The position numbers and the translations under genes were made by a program. Shown here in pieces: positions 9,485 through 19,200 of a stretch of 27,393 nt of DNA (positions are counted from its first letter, which is position 1; every line of letters begins with the position of its first letter). The DNA lies in the NCBI GenBank assembly GCA_008931825.1, contig QXVZ01002700.1, forward strand, positions 1 through 27,393, read 5' to 3'. The notes beneath the pieces were generated by a model that was not told where the DNA came from, made no database searches, and worked only from the letters and a program-made list of their open reading frames with translations. This stretch comes from Phallusia fumigata. Lineage: Eukaryota > Chordata > Ascidiacea > Phlebobranchia > Ascidiidae.

Positions 9485-9768
9485 TAGTGTAGGCTATGTG
9501 GAATAGAAAACTCTTAATGATCGAAAAGGACATAAAATTAAATCGCTCTCAGGTTATTTGTATGATTACATAATATTACAACAATGTATTCATGGGTGTG
9601 ACATGCCTTCAGCAGAACATTTTATTTTTACATATGAAGGATTTTAAGATTAGTTGAATATTACACACCTTACAAAATACGATAAATTAAGCTTAGGGCC
9701 AGCAGATCTGCAATGTCAGAGTTCCGCAGGGAAGTTTAGTTCCACTAGCTTCCAATAACTCCCAAGAA

Positions 9769-10644
9769 ATGAATCACGCCAAAGAGAAGCAACACCATCA
9801 TTGTGATGTTTGTGAGAAAATGTTCGGCCGGGGTGGAACTTTGAGAAAACACATGTTGACTCACACCAAAGAAAAACCTTATCGATGTGATATTTGTGAG
9901 AAAATATTTAGTCTGGTTGGAAATTGAAAAAGACACAAGTTGACTCACACCAAAGAGAAACCTTATCGATGTGATGTTTGTAAAAAAAGATTTAACCGGG
10001 GTGGAACATTGAGAAAACACATGTTGACTCACACCAAAGAGAAACCCCATCGATGTGATATTTGTGAGAAAATGTTTAGTCTGGTTGGAAATTTAAAAAG
10101 ACACAAGTTGACTCACACCAAAGAGAAACCTTATCGAAGTGATGTTTGTGAAAAAAGATTTAACGAGGGTGGAACATTGATAAAACACATGTTGACTCAC
10201 ACCAAAGAGAAACCCCATCGATGTGATATTTGTAAAAAAATTTTTAGCCAGGTTGGAAATTTAAAAATACACAAGTTGACCCACACCAAAGAGAAACCCC
10301 ATCAATGTGATGTTTGTGAGAAAAGGTTTAGCCTGTTTGGAAATTTGAAAAGACACAAGTTGACTCACACCAAAGAGAGACCCTATCGATGTGATGCTTG
10401 TAAAAAAAGATTTAATGAAGGTGGAATATTGAGAAAACACATGTTGACTCACACCAAAGAGAAACCCCATCCATGTGATATTTGTAAATTTTTTTTTAGC
10501 CAAGTTGGAAATTTAAAAATACACAAGTTGATCCACACCAAAGAGAAACCCTATCAATGTGATGTTTGGGAGAAAAGATTCAGCGAACTTAGAAGTTTGA
10601 AAAATCATGTTTACTCACACCAAAGAGAAACCCTATCGATGTGA
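9769..10644 (+). pseudogene. C2H2 zinc-finger array, interrupted (about ten fingers)
   Basis: From ATG at 9769 the frame encodes tandem C2H2 fingers (CxxC-x12-HxxxH) joined by THTKEKPY/H linkers, a variant of the TGEKP linker. Such proteins bind DNA in the nucleus. Finger 2 has an in-frame TGA at 9925-9927 where the other copies have TTA (leucine, GNLKRH): one base change. The frame is open again for eight fingers (3-10) to 10644. Finger 5 lacks its first cysteine (YRSDVC) and finger 10 its second (CDVWEK), and a 2-bp deletion in finger 10 shifts the frame. Two finger types alternate, RGGTLRKHM and VGNLKRHK, so the array grew mainly by copying a two-finger unit of 168 bp. The frame is open upstream to 9697, so a spliced start is possible. 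A sequencing error at the TGA would revive fingers 1-2 but not repair the 3' end. Confidence 0.82.
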
Positions 10645-11190
10645 TGTTTGAGAGCCACGATTTAGCGGACGTGGGTGCTTAAAAAAACACATGTTCACTC
10701 ATACCAAAGAGAAACCTCATCGATGTGATATTTGTGAATAAAATTGTAGCCAGTAAGTAAATTGGAAAAAGCACATGTTGACTCACACCAAACAACCCCT
10801 ATCAATATGATATTTGTAAGAAAACATTTGGGCAGGGTGAAAATTTGAAAACACACAAACACTTTGACTCACACTAGAGAAAAACCAATCGATAAGATGT
10901 TTGTGAAATAAGATTTACTCAGGAATAAAGTTGGTTCACTGACACTGAAGGCTACCCGCATGGATGTGATGTTCAAGAAAACAATTTGAGGAGCGTGGAA
11001 ATTTAAAAAAGAAACAAATTCACTCACATCAAAGAGAAACTGCATCCATGTGATCATGTTGACGCACACAAAAGAGAAACAGCATCGATGTGATATTTGT
11101 GAGAAAAGATTTTGACGAAGTTAAATTTTAAAATGTCACATGTTGACTAACACCAAAGAAAAACCGCATCGAAAGGAAGTATTGAAGGTC
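10645..11190 (+). pseudogene. Decayed 3' part of the zinc-finger array
   Basis: After the 2-bp deletion the finger pattern resumes in another frame. One finger has TGA in place of its second cysteine but otherwise keeps a GCLKKHMFTHTKEKPH-like end. The next has RCDICE followed at once by a stop and a further stop. Further remnants (YQYDICKKTFGQGENLKTHK; MLTHTKEKQHRCDICEKRF) are scattered with indels to about 11190. Decay increases from 5' to 3'. No functional product is expected. Confidence 0.8.
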
Positions 11191-11209
11191 TTTTAGTTTC
11201 TTTACCATT

Positions 11210-11419
11210 TCAAGGATCAAATTTTAGTGTTTTTTTTACTTCTTCATCCTTGAAAGCTTTTGTGTGCACCTTTCGATGAGTCGGCATATTTCCGCGCTGA
11301 CGAAACTTTTGGCAAAGATTCCAACTAGACAGAATCTCTCTGTTGTGTATGAACATGTGGCGACCGCGGTTTGTTGAGTCCATTACATATGCGTCTATGA
11401 GTCTCAGTTGATAATACAA
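11210..11419 (-). pseudogene. Zinc-finger relic on the opposite strand
   Basis: A minus-strand frame ends CQKFRQRGNMPTHRKVHT, then an acidic/basic tail and a stop at 11210. That is the C-terminal half of a C2H2 finger: one cysteine, F at the core position, HxxxH and a threonine linker. The first cysteine is tryptophan (SSWNLC). A preceding GRHMFIHNREI supplies another HxxxH. It faces the plus-strand array, so this is either the terminal exon of a convergent zinc-finger gene or an inverted relic. Confidence 0.5.
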
Positions 11420-12580
11420 GTGTTTTGTTAAGCATTCAATTGTTTTTTAATATGCTTGGACGATTTTTGATTAGGGTCGTCACTTATTATATGTGAGAAC
11501 TCGATACCACCGTCCATAAAAATGCCATTACCTCCGTACACCTCCTCAAAGCTGCTGAGTTGCCAGGACAGAGTCTCAGAATCCTCACACAGGTTTTTGA
11601 CAAGAAAACAATGTAATAGAAAAAATCATCTATTTTGCAAGCGCTGATTGCTAATTTTGCATAATTTACACTAGTTGTCGCTACAAACAAGTGATGGTGC
11701 AAAGTTTGTTTATGCCTTAAACTTCTCTGGTAAAGTAAACTAACCTTAGTTAATGTTTTGAATGAAGTTCTAAATAAAGTTACTAATCAAGTGAAGGTCT
11801 GTTCGAGTCGTGATGCAACTAAATTGAAGAAAACCATTAAGTTTAGTTATATATTACCTGCTTGCGTTAGCTTCTGAAAGACTTTGAACGTTCAAACGAC
11901 AGCATTGAACGCGCCCAAGAGGACTTTATTTTCAAGCCACAGAAATACCACCGTAGGACATTTTATTTCTGTGCCGTTATGTTTGCATTTACATGCATGG
12001 TGAGTTTGAAAGCCCTGATTAAACTTAAGCAACGTGACAAGAAGTCAAAAATTGCAGTGATAACAAGGAATAATTGAGCATTGTCCTGATAAGCAATAAA
12101 TTCAACTCTGTTAACAAAACGTCGCTTTGCAAATACTCGGGAGTCTCTGGACTTAAGCTAAACCTGCCTATGCAGACCGATCGAATTCGTAATTGAGGAC
12201 TATGCAGTCGACAAATCACTGTGATGTGTGCATTCACTGTACTTCAGAGCAAAACGGCTTCTGTTAAATTTTTCTAAGGTTAACATGAAGCTTTAGTTCA
12301 GAACCCTTGCTATTGAAAAACTATCACCGTAAAATATTGTAGTTTAATTTTCGTAGTCTCCCCGTGTTTTATGTTTTCCAAATAAGTTACACAGGCTAAG
12401 ATATTTATTTGCAAAATTACGGCCATTGTTTTAACAAAATTAAATAATTTTGGCGGGTAAAATCGATTTGGTTTAAGTTTAGCTTTGAAGTACAAAACCG
12501 CTTTTGAATAAACAGCTAAAAATGGCTTATCCGCAAAGTAAACATCGTCGCAGTTTTAAATGGAGTGAAGCTTTATGGTA
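11420..12580. other. Intergenic stretch
   Basis: No supported gene, RNA gene or repeat found. GTTCGAGTC at about 11801 resembles a tRNA B box, but its flanks do not pair. Confidence 0.4.
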
Positions 12581-12658
12581 TTTGTTTTCAGTAGGATGGC
12601 ACACATTAGTTGAAAAAATTCCACTGTGACTAAAACTTTGCTCACAAATATCGCATCG
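12581..12658 (-). pseudogene. Single zinc-finger relic
   Basis: Minus-strand translation reads RCDICEQSFSHSGIFSTNV then CHPTENK. It keeps both cysteines, the core phenylalanine and one of the histidines, with a TENK linker in place of TKEK. The nucleotides for RCDICE are almost identical to those of the plus-strand array, so it comes from the same family. The third ligand is lost, and no neighbouring finger in frame was found. Confidence 0.55.
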
Positions 12659-12863
12659 ACAAGCAAGTTCCATTTCGCAAACTTGAGCTGACTGGCCGTA
12701 AGAACATACAATCGAATAGTTCGTGCGCCTTTTAATTTATCCAAATAAAACAAACAACGCTAGTATTAAGTTAAACCGCCATTTGCTCTTATTGAACTTG
12801 TTGAAGGTTTAAAACTCAGCAAAATTTTGCATTCACTAAACCGTTCGCAAGTTAAAATCGTAA
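12646..12863 (+). repeat. Direct duplicate, left copy, ending at the N at 12864
   Basis: Begins AAATATCGCATCGACAAGC and is repeated from 12865 with a handful of substitutions and short A-run indels. It shares the first few codons of the zinc-finger relic on the minus strand. Confidence 0.85.
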
Positions 12864-12864
12864 N

Positions 12865-13080
12865 AAATATCGTATTGACAAGCAAGTTCTATTTCGCAAA
12901 CTTGAGCTGACTGGCCGTAAGAACATACAATCTAATTGTTCGTGCGCCTTTTAATTTATCCAAATAAAACAAAAAAAACGCTGGTATTAAGTTACACCGC
13001 CATTTGCTCTTATTGAACTTGTTGAAGATTTAAAACTGTGCAAAATTTTGCATTCACTAAACCGTTCGCAAGTTAAGATA
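12865..13080 (+). repeat. Direct duplicate, right copy, starting at the N at 12864
   Basis: Starts AAATATCGTATTGACAAGC and continues in step with 12646-12863 until TTCGCAAGTTAA. The abrupt start at the N and the moderate divergence fit unmerged allelic contig ends. Confidence 0.85.
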
Positions 13081-14652
13081 ATATGTCATATTCAAAGAGT
13101 CTGGGTTTTATTTTGTCACACAATTTTTGTAAAAGAATAAATCCCCATTTGTTTTCGCAACGAAGAAGGGCAGTACAAAATACGTGTACACAAAAGGTAA
13201 AACTATGTGCGTTATTTGTTTTCTACTGGTTATTTTGACATATCGTAGCGCTTTTTGACATTTCAATGCTACCGAATCAAATTTTTTACGCCTTTTTCTA
13301 TTTTCTGATTATTTTTAAACGTGTTTGAGCAAACGTTTTTCAGTTTTTACAATTTGGTAGAGTGATTTATGATTTTCCGACAAGTGATTTATATTTACTG
13401 TTTATTTCGGCAGGAGCTGCGCCACCGATACAAGGCTTTGGACGCAAAAAATACGCGGTTTGAAGGCGGCCAATTCATTATGAGTAAATTTTTTTGTAAT
13501 GTTTTAACGACGCCGAAATGAAAGTCCTAAATTGGCTCGCCTATTTTACGCCAACGACAAAACAGTGCTATGTTTAGACCTGATAAGGGCCCAAGACGGC
13601 AGGGTCCGGCTAAGTTGGGGGTGAGGGCACATTCAACTTGCAAATGATATCGCGGGCAGGGGCGGATGTAGAAAAAACTTGAGGGGGGTGTTCATGCATA
13701 GGTGCCCAATTGCAAAAATCGGTGGGAAGACAAACTTATTTACTATATGTGGTAAAAAAACGTAACGTCGCCAGTCGCAATGCTTTGCCCAGGGTGCGAT
13801 GTACAGCAATTTTACTTTTTATTGTCACGTAAAAAAACGCATTATGACGTAACAAAGCGCGCCAATCGTTGCCGTTACGATCCCAGGCCATCTATATGCA
13901 GTCGCACAGTTTTGGTCACACGAGAGAAATATACATCTCTGGCTGCTCAACAAATTTTATGAGTGAACTTCTGGTTGCAGATGGTTATGGCGTCTCGAAC
14001 ACAATTTAACTTTTGAATCCAAAGGAAAAAGTTGCTGTCAAAACTGACTGACCTTCTTTCAACCTACGTGAAGTATCAACGAAAATCGCAATGTAAACGC
14101 TCAAAAACAGGTGCCTCTTGTTAAAGTTAGTCGTCGACAAAAAGCTTCAATCTCATTTAAAGCCCGTTAATAATGAGTTAATTCCCGCTAAAGCACAACA
14201 TTTTATTTATTAACGATCAACTTTGTGTTTCAGCAAACTAAGTGGGAACAACGTGACCTTCACCATACTTGTGGTGTCGTTACGGACGTTTATAAAGTCC
14301 CACAAGGCAATTTCATGCCAAAAGTTGTCTGCCTGGCTTAGTTTGCGGGTAGGAGGCAAGTCACCCATTATGCGCATTCAAGTGCAAGACCACACAAATT
14401 AAAACCCATCCCTATCGTAAATTAGGTTAATCACAATCACAGTGATGTCATTGCACAATGAAGCAAAAAGTTGTTTAAAACATAATAATATTCATTATTT
14501 ATGATATCCAGAGTTGTGTCACTTCAAGGTAACCTACGGATTGCGTATTTTTGTTGCAAAGCGATGTCTGCGTGACAACGGTTTATCAGGTGTTCGGTAA
14601 TCGTAAATGAGTTTCGGTTTTCACTCTTTCAAAAAGTTCAAAAGTAGCGCTT
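13081..14652. other. Intergenic stretch with a transposon-like end
   Basis: No supported gene. CAGGGGCGGATGTAG at 13657-13671, followed by A- and G-rich sequence, resembles the ends of hAT-type elements; no partner end was recognised. Confidence 0.4.
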
Positions 14653-14778
14653 ATGACAGATGAAAAAAGGGCGGAAGGACTCGACGAAAACATTTTTAGT
14701 TTTTTGTTAACGAACATTTCTCATTTGTTTGCTACCGCCGAATTAATCCTCAAATATAGGCGGCACCTCGGCCTTCCC
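14653..14778 (+). CDS. Possible first coding exon, unrecognised
   Basis: ATG at 14653 opens 42 codons, starting MTDEKRAEGLDENIF and ending YRRHLGLP, and stops exactly before a good donor, CCC|GTAAGT, at 14779. The base composition is more balanced than in the flanks. No domain is recognised. The ENIF-F-N-I string recalls the N terminus of PI synthase, but the strand and position do not fit the exon at 2644-2777. No downstream exon was identified. It could be chance. Confidence 0.25.
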
Positions 14779-14784
14779 GTAAGT

Positions 14785-16265
14785 GGGCGCCGGTGTGCCC
14801 ATGTCTTTAATGTCAGATGCTATTTCGCCACCTTAGTGCAGGTGCGTTTGACATTGATTGGCACTTTTGAATATCCAGAATAACAAAAACACTCCAGATA
14901 ATGCCATTGTCGACGACGAATTCCAAAATTGTAATTGAAAGCCCAATTCAAATTCGCGTTGTTTTCAACATCATGTTTCTTTCTATTTCTCAACGCTTAA
15001 CTTGTCTACAAGCTATAAAAAGAGAATGAAAACGTTTCCAAACCCTGTATTATTCCTTAAAATTAAGCAGACTACCGTAACAGTTATCTATCTAAAACGT
15101 GATGGCAGAACTGGCTGTCGCAATAAGCTTTAGTTGCGTAACAATAAGATAATTGTTGTGACGTAACAAAAGTTCATTGCCTAATCTGCACTCTTGTGGC
15201 TGCGTGGGATAGACTCTTTGTAGGGGAGTTTATTGGCCTAATGACTGGCATATTTTAATGCGTGAAAATCTTAATTCCGTTGTAATGCAGCAAATACAAG
15301 GTCAGTAAAGCATCGCCTACGTCTGGCGTTGTCCATCAGCGAGTTTTATTTATTTGCTGAGGGTGGTGTTCTTGTTCTGGCCCTGTACGACCAGCTGCCT
15401 AATCCACAGTTATTTTATGTTTACTGCTGCGAACTGTCGCTTAGTAAAATCAAAGTTGGTTTGGCGAATCTACATCGTGCGTTTTGCATTGGCACGCAAG
15501 GCAGATATTGCACAATTGCGGGTGTTAAGTTGCAGTGATTTCACATCAAAATTTCATCCAATTATCGTCAGATTCTGATGAATGGAGTTTAAACTAACCT
15601 CCAAAATGCAACAAGTTTTGAACTGGCATTTATACTGTGTCGTAAATTTAATTGAAACGATTTTGATGTAATGTAATCGAACATCGTTTTGTTTTCGAAG
15701 TGTAAAAATTTACCATTCGTAACGTATTTGGCTTGAATATTATTGTGACCTAATGCTTAAATCCAATTTCATGTCGTAATGTTGTTTTGCCCTGGAAACA
15801 TCAAGTCGTGCTAGGTACCGAATGATTAAAGCTCGCATCGCGTGATCATATCTCCTAAATGACCTACATTAATAAGTAATTATATCGAGTGTTTTTTGGT
15901 CGAGCGACCTCGATGGTATGTTGGTTTATTGATGTTATGTTGTGTGCCTATATCGAGCTATGTTGCCTGATGACGTCATTCTACTCTTGGCTTGGTAAGA
16001 TCTATGCTACCGGAACCGTTCTAAATTACGTGTGTTGGTGTAAGGTATTGTGAGTCCGATTGTTAAAGAAGAAAAGCCTAGGTACATAGGGACCTATAAC
16101 ACAAAACCCTACAATACCTTGATACCTTTTCATCTCTAAAACAGATACAAAGGGTTGTTTTCGCATATTTTTTGAATACATGATTTGAATGTACGTACAG
16201 GAAAAAACACAATTTACATCGCACAAGAACAACTAATTTGTCTGTTAATGCACTTTGTTTTGCTA
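14785..16265. other. Intergenic stretch downstream of the receptor gene
   Basis: No supported gene. Holds copy 2 of the interspersed repeat (15721-16024) and a TGACGTCA palindrome at 15971-15978. Confidence 0.4.
15721..16024 (+). repeat. Interspersed repeat, copy 2
   Basis: Same orientation and order of blocks as 2963-3247, including the about 29-bp identical run around 15912-15942. It has small insertions relative to copy 1. Confidence 0.75.
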
Positions 16266-16279
16266 GTTGCATTTAGTTT

Positions 16280-16289
16280 TTTATTTATT
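16280..16289 (-). terminator. Polyadenylation signals overlapping the receptor stop codon
   Basis: On the minus strand the last codon and stop read GAATAAATAAA. Two overlapping AATAAA hexamers span the stop codon (complement of 16284-16289 and 16280-16285). If used, the 3' UTR would be only some tens of bases. Confidence 0.5.
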
Positions 16290-19200
16290 CAGTGATCTCA
16301 ATTATTCTGTCGCCCTCTTCCTCTGCACCAGCGTTGTATCGCACCACTAATTCTGCTGAGTGACTTACAGATACCCGTTTAGAGTACAGTTCCGAGATCA
16401 GCCAACTCTGCACCTTGGACAACCGTTCTTCAATTGCGCTCGAATAAAGCAATGGATTAAGGGCGCTATTAATGGGAAGTAGCAGACAAGCGCTTAGTAC
16501 ATAAGCATCTGGTGGCATTTTGAGTCCTCCAACACTTAAATATCCCATTAAGCAAACTGGTATCCAGCAACAGAAATCGGTCACAAGTAACCTGGAGATT
16601 CTTTTTTGCATCTTAGAGCTCACGTCAGTGCTTCTGGATCTTTTTATGCGATTGCCCTGTTTGTAGATTAGAACATATGCAACCACCATGTAAACGAACA
16701 TAAGGAAGTTAAGTGAAATAAGAAATGCTGAATATTCCCAGGCAAAACTCTCGGTTGTAGCAAATAAACGTGGCATACAAACACTTGTTTCCCCATAATA
16801 TCCAAACTCCCCCATAATAGCATTGCGTGGAAAAGCCTCATTAATAGTTTGTTTTACTTCCTTCCAACTCGCCGGTTTCTGACCGGTAATTCTTTCAACA
16901 AGCAGTGACATATTTTCTCTGGATACAAGATCGCTTTCGAATATGTTGTTCGAAAACCAAACGTCACTTGTAAAATATTCCGAAGTAACTTGAAATAACG
17001 GAATTGATGCTAAAGTAACAGACATAACCCAGCAAAGCAGTTCAGCAAATACAGATGTACCAACACCAAGACTTTGAATTTTAAATGGTTTTAGGGAGCC
17101 GACAAGACGAAATGTGGTCAAGGCGGTCATAGTAAATACTGATGCTTCAGATGACGCAACTGCAAGCGCTCCTAGTCCTGCACACAAACTACTTGATCGC
17201 CATTCCTTGTCATACAGACAATAAGACCCAGAAAATCGAGTTCTTTGCACTATCACCGCAAGCAGGTAAACACCCATCAAGAAATCGGAGAAACTGAGGT
17301 TGAGAATAAAAATACTGGTGTTGATCAAAAGGCTTTGATTTCCTTTTAAATTGCACAAACTTTGAATAGTTGTAACAAAGACCAGACAATTTCCTCCTAA
17401 TGCGAGCACAGCAGTTATCCACAAAATTGCTTGGTACAAAGGATTCGCAATCATTTCGTTGACGTTTGCAAATTCGTCATCCACCAAGTTTACACACTCG
17501 TCACTTCCGTCTGAACAGTCATGCATTCCATTCTGCACAAGTTTCCGATTTACCGACAGCGGTTGTTTATTAGTNAACTCTCGGTTGTAGCAAATAAACG
17601 TGGCATACAAACACTTGTTTCTCCATAATAACCAAACTCCCCCATAACAGCATTGCGTGGAAAAGCCTCATTAATAGTTTGTTTTACTTCCTGCCAACTC
17701 GCCGGTTTCTGACCGGTAATTCTTTCAGCAAGTAGTGACATATTTTCTCTGGATACAAAATCGCTTTCGAATATGTTGTTCGAAAACCAAACGTCACTTG
17801 TAAAATATTCCGAAGTAACTTGAAATAACGGAATTGATGCTAAAGTGACAGACAAAACCCAGCAAAGCAGTTCAGCAAATACAGATGTACCAACACCAAG
17901 ACTTTGAATTTTAAATGGTTTTAGGGAGCCGACAAGACGAAATGTGGTCAAGGCGGTCATAGTAAATACTGATGCTTCAGATGACGCAACTGCAAGCGCT
18001 CCTAGTCCTGCACACAAACTACTTGATCGCCATTCCTTGTCATACAGACAATAAGACCCAGAAAATCGAGTTCTTTGCACTATCACCGCAAGCAGGTAAA
18101 CATCAAGAAATCGGAGAAACTGAGGTTGAGAATAAAAATACTGGTGTTGATCAAAAGGCTTTGATTTCCTTTTAAATTGCACAAACTTTGAATAGTTGTA
18201 ACAAAGACCAGACAATTTCCTCCTAATGCGAGCACAGCAGTTATCCACAAAATTGCTTGGTACAAAGGATTCGCAATCATTTCGTTGACGTTTGCAAATT
18301 CGTCATCCACCAAGTTTACACACTCGTCACTTCCGTCTGAACAGTCATGCATTCCATTCTGCACAAGTTTCCGATTTACCGACAGCGGTTGTTTATTAGT
18401 GCAATAAAACCGTTCGTTTTCACATCGGCATCTGCTTTCGTCGGATTTATCGTCACAATCGACAATTCCATCGCAAACAGCTTTTCTGTCCACGGAAATT
18501 TTTCCTTTATTTTTGCAGTAATACCGGGTTTCGTGACAAAGTTCTGGAAACTCATCCGAACCGTCATCACAATCAATTTTTCCATCGCACACACGAGTGT
18601 TTTTGACACTGATCTCTCCTTTCGAGAAACAGTAAAACATATTCGGACAATCTATTTCACCACGTAACCCCATGTCGTCTTTCGGTGTTCCGTCACATAT
18701 TGAGCTTAACAAATGTTTGGCATTAACGCCTTGATTCAAACGGTGTTGAAACAAGCTCCTCAATAGTTTATTGTCGTTTATTGAACATCTCATCAATTCG
18801 TCCATTCCCAGACCTTCAACGTTATCTGGTAAACACCGAGTTGGTTGATAGTTTCGCATACACAGCTTGACGTTCCTTCCGTCAACACACTGCTCGCTTG
18901 AATTACACGTATCGTTTTGTTCCAAACATACAGAACTATTGTAACATAGAACCTGATTGAACGAACAAGGGCCTCTTATTTCGTCGCACACACTTTGATT
19001 CACACATAAACACTCATCAGACATATCAAAGCAATCCACAACACCATCACAAACTTGCTTGGGTGAAATTATCAGTTTTTTATCCAGGCACTGAAAACAT
19101 CTGAACTGTCCGTTGACAAAACAAAGATCAGAGCTATCAGAACATTGAGCCACTGAATCGTACAGATTGGATTGAGGCAAAACACACACACCTTGTCTCG

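Noticed and set aside
9745..10503. Open frames on the minus strand with repeated LFGVSQ motifs
   Set aside because: They are the reverse complement of the zinc-finger repeats; the repetition comes from the finger codons.
11795..11815. tRNA gene suggested by GTTCGAGTC
   Set aside because: The bases flanking the loop do not pair and no cloverleaf can be drawn.
14653..14720. N-terminal exon of PI synthase (ENIF-like string) belonging with 2644-2777
   Set aside because: Opposite strand, about 12 kb away and in a contig whose orientation is fixed by the receptor gene; the following residues do not continue as PI synthase.
17550..18248. A second, separate receptor gene or exon
   Set aside because: It is copy B of the duplicate across the N at 17575 and carries a 4-bp frame-breaking deletion. 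Its open frame on the upstream side reads through antisense-shifted sequence.
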